Shown here piece by piece: positions 8,475-17,711 of a DNA stretch of 64,000 bases (position 1 is the stretch's first letter; each line of letters starts with the position of its first letter). The position numbers and the translations under genes are program-made. The notes under the pieces were generated by a model. The model saw only the letters and a list, made by a program, of their open reading frames with translations. It did no database searches and was not told the DNA's origin. The DNA comes from Alteribacillus bidgolensis (lineage in GTDB: Bacteria > Bacillota > Bacilli > Bacillales > Marinococcaceae). The DNA is taken from positions 3,531,272 through 3,595,271 of the forward strand of contig NZ_KZ614149.1 of the NCBI RefSeq assembly GCF_002886255.1, given 5' to 3'.

Positions 8475-9326
8475 ATGCAGTTACCATTTCATGTAGATTT
8501 GAAAAATAAAACAGCAGTTGTTACAGGCGGCAGCGGGGTACTCGGCTCCGTGTTCAGTGAAGCGCTGGCAGCCGCTGGTGCCAAGGTTGTCGTCCTTGCC
8601 CGAAATAAGGAAAAGGTGGATGACGTCACGGGGCGTATTATACAGCAAGGGGGGGAGTGTCTAGGATACAGTGTGGATGTATTGGATAAGAAGGCATTGG
8701 AAGAAGTCCATCAGGAAGTCAAAGAAAGATTCGGTCCGTGTCAGATTTTAATCAATGGAGCCGGCGGCAATCATCCAAAAGCAACAACCACGAGTGAACG
8801 ATTCTCGTTGGAGGATCTTCAGGATGAAAACAATCAGACCTTTTTTGACCTGGAGCCTGAAGCGGTCGAAAAACTTTTTCAGCTTAATTATCTGGGCACC
8901 TTAATACCAACCCAGGTGTTTTCCCGCGATATGGTAAAGGAAGAGGAGTCTTCGATTATCAATATTTCATCGATGAACGCCGTCCGGCCATTAACGAAAA
9001 TACCAGCATATAGTGGTGCCAAGTCAGCGATCAGCAATTTTACCCAATGGCTGGCGGTTCATTTTTCGAACACAGGGGTGCGGGTGAATGCGATGGCACC
9101 GGGATTTTTCCAAACCGAACAGAACAGGGACTTATTATTTGATGAAAATGGAGAATTCAGTGCCAGAGCCAATAAAATCCTCTCACAAACGCCAATGGAA
9201 CGTTTTGGAAAACCGGAAGAACTCATCGGAACGCTGCTCTGGCTTGTGGATCATCACTTTTCCGGTTTTGTCAACGGCATTGTCGTTCCGGTTGATGGTG
9301 GATTCTCAGCATATTCTGGAGTGTAA
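8475..9326 (+). CDS. uxuB: SDR-family D-fructuronate (mannonate) oxidoreductase
   Basis: A short-chain dehydrogenase of 283 residues: cofactor motif TGGSGVLGS near residue 17, NGAGGNHP near residue 92, and the catalytic YxxxK as AYSGAKSA near residue 176 with an upstream Ser. The C-terminal VDGGFSAYSG is typical. By position between uxuA and the TRAP binding protein it should reduce D-fructuronate to D-mannonate with NAD(P)H, as the SDR-type UxuB/YjmF of B. subtilis does, rather than the mannitol-dehydrogenase-type UxuB of enterobacteria. Spacing to uxuA is 4 bases with AGGAG before the start. Confidence 0.88.
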   Translation: MQLPFHVDLKNKTAVVTGGSGVLGSVFSEALAAAGAKVVVLARNKEKVDDVTGRIIQQGGECLGYSVDVLDKKALEEVHQEVKERFGPCQILINGAGGNHPKATTTSERFSLEDLQDENNQTFFDLEPEAVEKLFQLNYLGTLIPTQVFSRDMVKEEESSIINISSMNAVRPLTKIPAYSGAKSAISNFTQWLAVHFSNTGVRVNAMAPGFFQTEQNRDLLFDENGEFSARANKILSQTPMERFGKPEELIGTLLWLVDHHFSGFVNGIVVPVDGGFSAYSGV

Positions 9327-9382
9327 GCCAATATAAAAATAAATTTTATGAAAAGGGTTTCAATGATAAAGGAGAGAGTAAA

Positions 9383-10432
9383 ATGAAAAAGTATATGAAA
9401 GCGTTAGGAATTGGAAGCTTGTTACTGTTTGCTGCAGCCTGTGGAAATGGAGAAGAGCAATCATCAGGGGATAACAGTACGTCCGGCGGTTCTTCCGATG
9501 GAGAAAGCGCAGCTCAACAAGAAGAATCACATGACCTCAGACTGGCCCACAATTTGGGGGAAGACCATCCGGTGCATAAAGGTCTGGTAGATTTTAAAGA
9601 ACGTGTAGAGGAAAAGTCAGACGGTAATATGACGGTTAAAATCTTTCCGAACGGAACCCTGGGATCGGAAAATGAAGTACTAGAACAGGTGCAGAACGGC
9701 GGTATTGATATGACGAAGGTTTCGGCAGGAGCACTGGAAAACTTTGCTTCGGAGTACGCCGTCTTTAGTCTTCCTTATGTATTTGAAGACGAAGATCATT
9801 TCTTTGAAAGCATGGAGTCCGACGCTGTGCAGGAATTGTATGAAGGTACGGAAGAAGAAGGATTTATCGGAGTAACGTACTATGATTCCGGGGCACGCAG
9901 TTTCTATACCCAGGATACACCGATTGAACATCCGGATGATCTCAAAGGGATGAAAATCCGCGTGATGAATAGTGAAACCCAGATCGATATGGTCGAAACG
10001 ATGGGCGGTTCTCCAACACCGATGCCATACGGAGACATTTACACCGGCCTGCAGCAGGGTGTTATTGACGGGGCGGAAAGCAACCCGACGGCTTTGACGA
10101 CCGGCAATCACGGCGAAGTGGCCAAAGCATTCTCGTATGACCAGCATACACGTATCCCGGATATCGCTGTGATGAGTGCAGACACATGGAATACCCTTTC
10201 TGAAAATCAGCAGGAAATCATTAAGACTTCTGCAGAAGAATCGACAGAAACCCAAAAAGAAATCTGGTCGGAAGCAGTGGAAGAAGCAAAAACAGAAGCC
10301 AAAGAAATGGGCGTCGAGTTCTATGAGGTCGATAAGGAACCTTTCCGCGAAGCGGTAGAACCAATGATTGAAGATTACCGGGAAGACGAAGCGATTGCTG
10401 ACCTGCTTGATGAGTTTGAATCCTTGCGTTAG
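9383..10432 (+). CDS. TRAP transporter substrate-binding lipoprotein (DctP family), probably uronate-specific
   Basis: The protein has a lipoprotein signal peptide with lipobox FAAAC at residues 17-21, then a Ser/Gly/Glu linker. The DctP fold follows: DLRLAHNLGEDHPVHKG, FPNGTLGSENEVLEQVQNG, and the binding-site stretch GMKIRVMNSETQIDMVETMGGSPTPMPYGDIYTGLQQGVIDGAE. The conserved Arg before VMNS normally pairs with the substrate carboxylate. Highly acidic composition suggests a halophile. It sits between uxuB and the dctQ/dctM permease genes, separated from them only by a broken beta-glucuronidase gene, so a uronate or oligouronide is the likely ligand. Confidence 0.9.
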   Translation: MKKYMKALGIGSLLLFAAACGNGEEQSSGDNSTSGGSSDGESAAQQEESHDLRLAHNLGEDHPVHKGLVDFKERVEEKSDGNMTVKIFPNGTLGSENEVLEQVQNGGIDMTKVSAGALENFASEYAVFSLPYVFEDEDHFFESMESDAVQELYEGTEEEGFIGVTYYDSGARSFYTQDTPIEHPDDLKGMKIRVMNSETQIDMVETMGGSPTPMPYGDIYTGLQQGVIDGAESNPTALTTGNHGEVAKAFSYDQHTRIPDIAVMSADTWNTLSENQQEIIKTSAEESTETQKEIWSEAVEEAKTEAKEMGVEFYEVDKEPFREAVEPMIEDYREDEAIADLLDEFESLR

Positions 10433-10510
10433 TTTTTTTCAGAATTCATTGTCCACGGCTGTACGGCTGAGGCAATAAATTTTCACTCCTTAACAGAAAA
10501 GGGATGACTC

Positions 10511-11700
10511 ATGCTATATCCAATACCAACACCCAAAAGGGATAGAAGCCAATTATCAGGTTTCTGGAAAGCGTCTGTAGATCTGAAACACGGCCTGCCC
10601 AAATTTTGGGAAGTTCCCGTACCATCAAGCATTAATGAATTTCTACCGGAAGAAATTCCTCAGGATTTTATCGGCGATGTTTGGTATGAAACGGAATTTT
10701 ATTTCCCCTTCCTGGATTGAAGAAGATAATCAAGTGTTTGCGTATCGGGGGAGCTGCTTACGGGCTGAATGGAAGGAAATTGGGAAGTCACAAAGGCGGC
10801 TATCTCCCGTTTGAATTTGAAATAAGCCATCTGCTGAAACGTACTGAAAAAACCTGCCATCATCAAAGTGATCAATGAATTGGACTGGACCTCGCTTTCT
10901 CCTGGAGAAGTCGTGGAAGAGAATGGGCGGAAAATGTTGAAACAGCACCACGATTTGATGAAGCCCCTGCTGTAGGGATGCTTGGCCAGGCCGTTCTGGC
11001 TGTTGGAGAATTGGATGGCGTGTTTGCGGAAGATAAAGTGAATGAACAGACGCTGGCTCATCATAAAATAAAGCCATCATGAAAAAGTTGATCAGCCGGG
11101 ATGAAAATCCCCCGATTGTCGTCATGTGGTGTGTTGCGAATGAGGCTTCAACCATGGAAGAAAACGCACATGCGTATTTCAAAGAACTGATTGAAGAAAC
11201 GAGAAAATGGGATGACCGTCCGCTTATGAATGTCAATCTAATACTGATTGAGCCGCAAAAATGCTTTGTATCTTCTTTAGTAGATGTGATGTGATCGGGT
11301 GTATTTTGGATGGTATTCCAATCAGGGGAATTTGGATAAAGGAAAACGTGTGTTAAGAGATCATTTACTGTCATGGAAGCAGTATCACCATAAGCCGGTC
11401 ATGATGAAAGAATATGGAGTGGATACAATCCCCAGGGCATGCATAAATATCCTCCTGTCATGTTCTCTGAAGAATTTCAGGTTGAATTTTTACGAGCCTA
11501 TCATGAAATATTTGATACATTAGGCTGGCTTATAGGAGAACATGTATGGAATTTTGCTGATTTTATGACAAAGGAAGGAATAATAAGAGTGGACGGAAAC
11601 AAAAAGAGCATTTCACCAGAGACGGGATCCTAAAAGTGCTGCATATTATTTAAAACAGCGCTGGAATAATCAGGAGAAGGAGGGCATTTATGCTGAATAA
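10511..11700 (+). pseudogene. uidA: Beta-glucuronidase (GH2) pseudogene, several frameshifts and deletions
   Basis: Pieces of one GH2 beta-glucuronidase lie in order in different frames. The N-terminal part (10511-10720) includes GDVWYETEF. A strand piece with GRKLGSHKGGYLPFEFEI lies near 10770-10840. The catalytic core near 11085-11240 includes VVMWCVANEAST, whose NE is the acid/base position. MKEYGVDTIPR near 11404 carries the nucleophile Glu. EHVWNFADF lies near 11540. The tail DPKSAAYYLKQRWNNQEK ends at a TAA at 11698-11700. The reading frame changes at least four times and parts of the sandwich domain are missing. It would have released glucuronate from conjugates for the surrounding pathway. 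Its tail overlaps the dctQ start. Confidence 0.9.
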
Positions 11701-12208
11701 AATGAAAACCCTCATCAGCAGAATTGTGATGATTGTTGCTTCTATACTAACCGTAATTATGGTAGCGGGAGCATTTTGGCAGGTATTCAGCCGGTACGTG
11801 CTGGGAGATCCCAGTGTATATACGGAAGAGCTTCTTAAGTTTCTTTTGATTTGGGTTGCTCTGCTGGGAGCAGCGTATGCGTTTAGCGTGAATGAACATT
11901 TAGCGATTGTGTTTCTGAAAAATAAATTGAAAGATAAAAAAGCATTAACCCTGCAATGGTTGATAGACGGTTTGGTAATAGCTTTTTGTATAGCCGTCCT
12001 TATTATTGGAGGCTGGGATTTATCAAATTCAACGATGGGGCAGTTGACACCTATTCTTAATATCTCAATGGGATGGGTGTACATGATTCTGCCAATATCG
12101 GGATGTCTCATCATCTTTTTTCAGCTTATCAATATCAGTGAACGGAAAAAGGAGCTAAAAAACCGCGAACAGAGTGCTCAAACAGAAGGAGAAGTCATTA
12201 GAGAGTAG
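11690..12208 (+). CDS. TRAP transporter small permease (DctQ family)
   Basis: A 172-residue protein with four predicted membrane segments (about residues 12-35, 48-68, 88-110, 125-150). It carries the family motif FSRYVLGDPSVYTEELLKFLLIWVALLGAAYA. It is the small membrane subunit that joins the solute-binding protein and the large permease. The ATG at 11690 follows AGGAGAAGGAGG. It lies 11 bases before the dctM gene and overlaps the end of the uidA remnant by 11 bases, so insertion or retention of uidA split dctP from dctQM. Confidence 0.9.
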   Translation: MLNKMKTLISRIVMIVASILTVIMVAGAFWQVFSRYVLGDPSVYTEELLKFLLIWVALLGAAYAFSVNEHLAIVFLKNKLKDKKALTLQWLIDGLVIAFCIAVLIIGGWDLSNSTMGQLTPILNISMGWVYMILPISGCLIIFFQLINISERKKELKNREQSAQTEGEVIRE

Positions 12209-12219
12209 GTGAAGAAAGT

Positions 12220-13518
12220 ATGGCGTTTCAAGCCGCAATAGTATTATTTGCAACATTTTTTATGTTGTTAGGTATTGGTGTTCCTATTTCCGTTTGTATA
12301 GGGATTGCCTCACTGACGGCAGCATTGCTTGCTGTTCCGCTTGATATTATTTTATTTACAGCTGCCCAGAATATGGTCGGCGGCATCAATAGTTTTGCCC
12401 TGCTGGCGGTGATCTTTTTTATTTTGGCCGGCAGTATTATGAATAACGGCGGGATAGCGATCCGCCTGATTAATCTGGCAAAATTAATAGCAGGACGGTT
12501 GCCGGGGTCGCTTGCTCATACTAATGTGGTAGGGAATATGTTATTTGGATCCATTTCAGGATCGGCGGTGGCGGCAGCTGCTGCAATCGGCAGTGTCATG
12601 TCTCCGCTTCAGGCTCAGGAAGGATACAAACGAAGTTATTCAGCGGCAGTAAACATTGCTTCTTCCCCTACCGGCTTTTTGATACCCCCGAGTGGAGCAC
12701 TAATTATCTATTCCCTTGTGAGCGGCGGAACATCGATTGCTGCGCTCTTTATTGCCGGATATCTTCCTGGAATTCTGATGGGGCTGTCGATCATGGTAGT
12801 CGCTTACTTCATTGCAAAAAAAGAACAGTATCCAGTAGCGGATCCTATTCCATTTAAAGTAAAGATCAAAGTGATTCTGGATGCGATTCCAAGCCTGATG
12901 CTGATTGTGATTGTTATTGGAGGTATCGTGGCAGGTATTTTCACAGCGACAGAAGGGGCTGCAGTTGCTGTCATCTATGCTACGCTGCTTGCCTTGATTT
13001 ACCGCTCCATCAGCTGGCACGACATTCCAAAGATTTTAACAGAATCGATCACGATGACCGGGATTGTCCTGTTTTTGGTAGGGGCTTCTTCTGTCATGTC
13101 GTGGTCGATGACGATTACCGGCATCCCCGGAGAAATCAGTAACGCGATTCTAAGCATATCGGATAATAAGATTATCGTATTGTTTATGATGATGGTCATT
13201 CTTTTAGTCATTGGAACGTTTATGGATATCACCCCGGCTGTACTGATCTTCACACCGATCTTTCTGCCGATTGCGACGCAGATGGGAGTAGATCCGGTAC
13301 ACTTCGGAATTATCCTCATCTTTAACCTGGCGATCGGGATTATGACACCACCGGTTGGAAGTGCGCTGTTTATCGGAAGCAGTGTCGGAAAAGTTTCCAT
13401 AGAGGAGGTCATTCCTACCTTGGTGAAATTCTTCGCTGCCCTTATTATTGCGTTATTCCTGGTCGTCTATATTCCGCAGATCAGCCTGTTTCTGCCGCAA
13501 TTGCTTAATTTATTGTAA
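12220..13518 (+). CDS. TRAP transporter large permease (DctM family)
   Basis: The 432-residue protein is hydrophobic throughout (around 11-12 membrane segments). It shows DctM landmarks: FALLAVIFFILAGSIMNNGGIA, NMLFGSISGSAVAAAAAIG, and in the second half FNLAIGIMTPPVGSALFIGS. It forms the sodium-coupled transport channel that works with the DctQ and DctP subunits encoded upstream. Length and motif order are normal. It is followed 14 bases later by the GH31 gene, presumably in the same transcript. Confidence 0.92.
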   Translation: MAFQAAIVLFATFFMLLGIGVPISVCIGIASLTAALLAVPLDIILFTAAQNMVGGINSFALLAVIFFILAGSIMNNGGIAIRLINLAKLIAGRLPGSLAHTNVVGNMLFGSISGSAVAAAAAIGSVMSPLQAQEGYKRSYSAAVNIASSPTGFLIPPSGALIIYSLVSGGTSIAALFIAGYLPGILMGLSIMVVAYFIAKKEQYPVADPIPFKVKIKVILDAIPSLMLIVIVIGGIVAGIFTATEGAAVAVIYATLLALIYRSISWHDIPKILTESITMTGIVLFLVGASSVMSWSMTITGIPGEISNAILSISDNKIIVLFMMMVILLVIGTFMDITPAVLIFTPIFLPIATQMGVDPVHFGIILIFNLAIGIMTPPVGSALFIGSSVGKVSIEEVIPTLVKFFAALIIALFLVVYIPQISLFLPQLLNLL

Positions 13519-13532
13519 AGGAGTAGGAAAGC

Positions 13533-15926
13533 ATGAATATGGATGCTTATCGTTTTCGCTGGGTGGAGGGAAGACCTTCCTCCATCCATCTAATCAATGC
13601 AGCAGAAGATACAGAAATCCGGATATGGATTCTGGAAGAAAATATTTTTCGAATATATATAAAAGGCATCAATGAAAAACCTCTGCCGACCTGGACGGTG
13701 GCCCCGGGGATGGAGGATGTGCCGTATGAAGGGCGGAACCGGCTGGACCTTTCTCCGTTCACGTGTCCCGCCTATTCTGTAAATAAAATAAATGAGCAAG
13801 AGTTTGAACTCTTTACTTCCAAGTTAAAACTATATATTTTTATGGATTCCCTAAAGTTCATCTGGTATGAAAAGCAGAATGGAGACTGGAAAGAAATAGC
13901 GAGAGACCGGGATACACAAAGCTATAACCTGGATGGAACCCTGGGAAGAGGGCGGTTTCATTATATGAAACGATGCAGGGAAGAAATGTTTTTCGGCTTG
14001 GGGGAAAAGGCCGGACCGTTAAACCGGCATGGTCACCGGTACCGCATGCAAAACATGGACCCGATGGGGTATGATCCTTATTTAACCGATCCATTGTATA
14101 AACATATTCCCTTTTTCATGACGAGGACAAAAAACAGGCAGTGGTACGGGATGTTTTATGACAATTTGTCTACGAGCGTCTTTGATATGGGAAAGGAACT
14201 GGATAACTATCATGGCTTTTACCGTTACTATCATGCTGAATCCGGGCCGCTTGATTACTATATGATCAGCGGAAAGGATGCTGCGGAGGTTGTGGAAACG
14301 TATTCCTGGTTAACGGGGAAAACAGCGTTTTTCCCGAAATGGAGCCTGGGTTATTCTGGATCGACGATGACCTACACCGATGCTCCGGACGCCCAGGTTC
14401 AGATGAATCAGTTTATTCAGGATTGTGAAGACTACGAAATTCCATGCCATTCTTTTCAGTTATCCTCCGGTTATACATCGATCGAGAGCAAACGTTATGT
14501 GTTCAACTGGAATACGACCAAATTTCCTGAACCCAAGCGTTTCACCACGTATTACAAAGAGCACGGGGTGAACCTATGTGCCAACATTAAACCGTGTCTG
14601 CTGAAGGATCACCCGATGTATGAGGAATTGAAAGAGAAGGGGTATTTTATTAAGAACCGTACTGGGGAGGAAGAAGAACTGGTTCAGTTCTGGGACGATC
14701 TCGGAGCCTATATCGATTTCACCAACCCGGGAGCGGTCGAATGGTGGAAGGAAAAAGTAAAAGAGAAGCTCCTTTCCTATGGCATTGATTCTACTTGGAA
14801 CGATAATAATGAATTTGAAATATGGGACGGGGAGGCAAAACTACATGGGTTCGGTAGCGGATTAAACATGGAGGACTGCCGTCCGGTACTTTCCCTTCTT
14901 ATGACGAAAACGTCGCTGGATGCACAGAAAGAATTTCAACCCTCGGTGCGTCCGTATGCAATTACGAGATCAGGCGGCCCCGGTCTGCAGCGATACGCCC
15001 AGACCTGGTCAGGCGACAACTATACGAGCTGGGACACGTTGAAGTACAACGTATTAACCGGTATTGGACTAAGCCTGTCCGGCGTTTATAACTTCGGACA
15101 TGATGTCGGCGGTTTTGCGGGTGGGGCCCCGGAACCGGAACTGTTCATCCGCTGGATTCAGAACGGCATCGTTCATCCGAGATTCACTATTCATTCCTGG
15201 AATGACGACGGTTCCGTCAACGTACCGTGGATGTATCCGGACCACATCAAGCCGATCAAACGTCTGATGGATTTCCGGGAAACCATTACTCCATATTTGT
15301 ATCAGCTCATGAAAGACGCACACGATCAGTATAAACCGATGATCCAGCCGATGTTTTATTACTTTGGTCATGACGAGAAAACATTGGAAGAATCGTACCA
15401 GTTTATGCTAGGAGAACAGGTCCTTGTTGCCCCCGTCGTGGAAAAAGGGGTACGGGAAATTGACGTCTACCTTCCTAACAATGTGAAAGGCTGGTATGAC
15501 TGGCATACCGGAGTATTCTATACCGGCGGCCAGGCGATTACAGCAGCGGCTCCGATGGACCGAGTGCCATTGTTTGTGCAGGCTGGTTCTATTATTCCGA
15601 TTGATGATAAAGAAGATAAAATGGAGAAGGGAGAACAGCGCGGCTATCTTTGCTTTCCTCTGCAGGAGGAAGGTAGTGTCCAGTTCAGCCATTACGAAGA
15701 TGATGGAGTGTCCATTGATTATAAAGAGGGTATCTATACGGTTAATGAGATGGAACTCCGGACTAACGCTGGCGGCTTAGAAATAAATATAGCAAGCACC
15801 GGTTCCTACATCCTGCCTTATAAGGAGATTACGCTCTACTTTCCAAAGGCACTGGACGACGGGTTGATCATCAACGATCAGACGTGGACATCCTCTTCTT
15901 CAGAATATACGATAGACATTAAATGA
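13533..15926 (+). CDS. GH31 alpha-glycosidase, cytoplasmic
   Basis: A 797-residue GH31 protein without a signal peptide. The N-terminal sandwich domain is followed by the (beta/alpha)8 barrel, with the nucleophile Asp in WNDNNEFEIWD near residue 422 and the acid/base Asp in WSGDNYTSWD near residue 495. FGHDVGGFAGGAPEPELFIRW near 520 is also typical. The sandwich-like C-terminal region completes the fold. GH31 includes alpha-glucosidases, alpha-xylosidases and sulfoquinovosidases; specificity cannot be read from the sequence here. Being the last gene of the uronate/TRAP operon, it may split imported glycosides that contain glucuronate or xylose. The start ATG at 13533 follows AAGGAG. Confidence 0.9.
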   Translation: MNMDAYRFRWVEGRPSSIHLINAAEDTEIRIWILEENIFRIYIKGINEKPLPTWTVAPGMEDVPYEGRNRLDLSPFTCPAYSVNKINEQEFELFTSKLKLYIFMDSLKFIWYEKQNGDWKEIARDRDTQSYNLDGTLGRGRFHYMKRCREEMFFGLGEKAGPLNRHGHRYRMQNMDPMGYDPYLTDPLYKHIPFFMTRTKNRQWYGMFYDNLSTSVFDMGKELDNYHGFYRYYHAESGPLDYYMISGKDAAEVVETYSWLTGKTAFFPKWSLGYSGSTMTYTDAPDAQVQMNQFIQDCEDYEIPCHSFQLSSGYTSIESKRYVFNWNTTKFPEPKRFTTYYKEHGVNLCANIKPCLLKDHPMYEELKEKGYFIKNRTGEEEELVQFWDDLGAYIDFTNPGAVEWWKEKVKEKLLSYGIDSTWNDNNEFEIWDGEAKLHGFGSGLNMEDCRPVLSLLMTKTSLDAQKEFQPSVRPYAITRSGGPGLQRYAQTWSGDNYTSWDTLKYNVLTGIGLSLSGVYNFGHDVGGFAGGAPEPELFIRWIQNGIVHPRFTIHSWNDDGSVNVPWMYPDHIKPIKRLMDFRETITPYLYQLMKDAHDQYKPMIQPMFYYFGHDEKTLEESYQFMLGEQVLVAPVVEKGVREIDVYLPNNVKGWYDWHTGVFYTGGQAITAAAPMDRVPLFVQAGSIIPIDDKEDKMEKGEQRGYLCFPLQEEGSVQFSHYEDDGVSIDYKEGIYTVNEMELRTNAGGLEINIASTGSYILPYKEITLYFPKALDDGLIINDQTWTSSSSEYTIDIK

Positions 15927-15930
15927 TGGG

Positions 15931-15965
15931 AAAGGGCATTATGATTAGTTCATAGTGCCCTTTCT
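15931..15965 (+). terminator. Terminator of the uronate operon
   Basis: A stem AAAGGGCA / TGCCCTTT is extended by TTATGA / TCATAG around a 5-base loop. It lies 5 bases after the GH31 stop. The following T tract is weak (TTTCTATT). Confidence 0.6.
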
Positions 15966-16876
15966 ATTAGGATGAAAATGGAGAAAGAACTGTTAAGCTG
16001 TCTTAAAGACCAAACAGATCCTTGTATTTAGAGAAAAAGCCTGTTTAAGCGGGATATCCAATTATCCTCAGGCGAAAAGATTATATGCATTCTACACTGG
16101 CTTGGGAGGTTCTATTTATTCGAGGTGTTTCTACGACAAATGGCAGAATAAATTTTTTCCTGGGAAATGTTGTCGAATAAAAAGGGGAAACACTGCTATT
16201 TCCGGTTTAACGGTCAAAGTGGAAGCCTCCAGGTGGAGGAAGGACGCCCTATGAAAGTTTTTATCGTAATTGGAAGACTTGTCATTGGAGGGTAGCTGGA
16301 GAGTCTTCTTTGGAAGACCATTTGGATAGATGAAAAACGAATTTTCGTGAAGGGGAAGGGCTGGTTGCAAAGGCTTTTGTTACCACTATTTTTTGTTGTG
16401 GAGGCGGTGCCTGTAATAGAAGCTTTCGACAGCAGGCTGCGTTTAGATCATAATGTGTTATTTACCATAATCTATTATTCTGATTCCCCTTTGTTTAGTT
16501 TTTGTTAAGGGTGTTTTTGCTCAAACTTTATTTCAAAGCAACACATTAAAATTCAAGCATAACTGATGTTATGTTCGGTTTTCATGATAAAATACAACAC
16601 TTGATAAATATTCACGTGTGACATGAAAAGGTACGAATCGTTGCCGTATCCCAGCGTAGGAAATGTCAAGTAATGGGTATACAAATCGGGCGCTTATCGA
16701 TTATAACAAAAGGAATTATTTAGCTGGTAACAATGCAAAGAGGTGATAGTCGGGGGATATTTTACAAATGGTTTTTGGGTTCATACTTGCATAAGTAGTA
16801 AGCACTCTTAGACATCTAACGGGTAATTATAGTCGATTTTGTTTTACTCTAAGGTGAATGAGGTCACTTGTAGTAG
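15966..16876. other. Gene-free interval of about 0.9 kb
   Basis: Both strands are broken by stops. A 79-codon minus-strand frame at 16131-16370 has no ribosome site and no recognised domain. A short inverted motif CGACAA / TTGTCG flanks about 16134-16175. The stretch may be remnants of former genes, but I could not assign a family or any RNA gene. Confidence 0.4.
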
Positions 16877-16921
16877 AAAAAGGATAGGATAAGCCGATGT
16901 CTCTGCTTACCTATCCTTTTT
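16877..16921. terminator. Strong bidirectional terminator
   Basis: A long stem pairs AAAAAGGATAGG and its complement CCTATCCTTTTT-type arm (extended by AAGC/GCTT) with T or A runs on both sides. It lies 65 bases downstream of the LysE-type gene on the minus strand and would end that transcript. Confidence 0.75.
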
Positions 16922-16985
16922 CTTGTGACTTTAAAGTGTTTTAATTATTGTCTTGACTTTCAATAAAATTTTCACGGTGCACTTG

Positions 16986-17609
16986 TTATTTTTCACTAAA
17001 CAAAATTTGAAGGCCTATGATGGTAAATAATCCTCCTTGAATAATATTCATACGTCTGGAAACTCCAGGGTTTTCCAACACGAAACGGCTTGCTTTGTTG
17101 GCTGTGAAACTAACGATAGAAAAAATGACAAGAGCCTGAACAAGAAAAACAAGTCCAAGTATCAACATTTGCACTGTTACAGAACCAGCTGCAGGGCTTG
17201 TGAACTGAGGAAGCAGAGCTAGAAAAAACAGAGATACCTTGGGATTGAGCAAGTTCATAATAATGCCTTTTTTGTATAGTGCCAGGTATTGAAGAGGGCT
17301 TGTTCCGTTAGATAAACCAGTTTTTGATCTATCTCGAAAAGCAAGCCATGCTAAGTATAGAAGATAAGCGGCTCCCGCATATTTGACGATTGAAAATGCA
17401 ATAGAAGATTGATAGATAATAGCAGAAATTCCAGCCGCAGCTGCTGTAATATGCACAAGCAAACCGGAGCAGAGACCAAGCGCAGTGGCAATTCCTGCTT
17501 GTTTATTTTGAGAGATGCTTTGCGCAATAACAAATAAAATGTCAGGTCCTGGGGAGAGCGTCAGCACCACTGCAGTTCCTATAAACGCTAGTATGACAAG
17601 AGGGTCCAT
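16986..17609 (-). CDS. LysE/RhtB-family amino-acid exporter
   Basis: About 207 residues with six membrane segments. The LysE/RhtB signature TLSPGPDILFVIAQSISQNKQAGIATALGLCSG is at the N-terminus, and NLLNPKVSLFFLALLPQF is in the middle. Family members export amino acids or homoserine/threonine-type metabolites. The start at 17609 is preferred because AAAGGA sits 9 bases upstream; the in-frame ATG at 17618 abuts that site. It is separated from the LysR gene by about 100 bases on the same strand and may form its own unit. Substrate is unknown. Confidence 0.88.
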   Translation of the reverse strand: MDPLVILAFIGTAVVLTLSPGPDILFVIAQSISQNKQAGIATALGLCSGLLVHITAAAAGISAIIYQSSIAFSIVKYAGAAYLLYLAWLAFRDRSKTGLSNGTSPLQYLALYKKGIIMNLLNPKVSLFFLALLPQFTSPAAGSVTVQMLILGLVFLVQALVIFSIVSFTANKASRFVLENPGVSRRMNIIQGGLFTIIGLQILFSEK

Positions 17610-17711
17610 GTGCACCATTCCTTTACAAGCGATTAATTTCTAAATAAAAGTATACAAGAGAAAGTGAACGTACGAAAAGCAGCATCTAATATGATGAGGC
17701 GAAACGTTTTA

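Noticed and set aside
10699..11374. Long minus-strand frames (121 and 214 codons) opposite the beta-glucuronidase remnant
   Set aside because: They mirror decayed uidA sequence; composition is that of antisense reading and no family is recognised.
16131..16370. 79-codon minus-strand open frame in the large gap
   Set aside because: No ribosome site, no recognised domain, low-complexity aromatic-rich product; likely chance.
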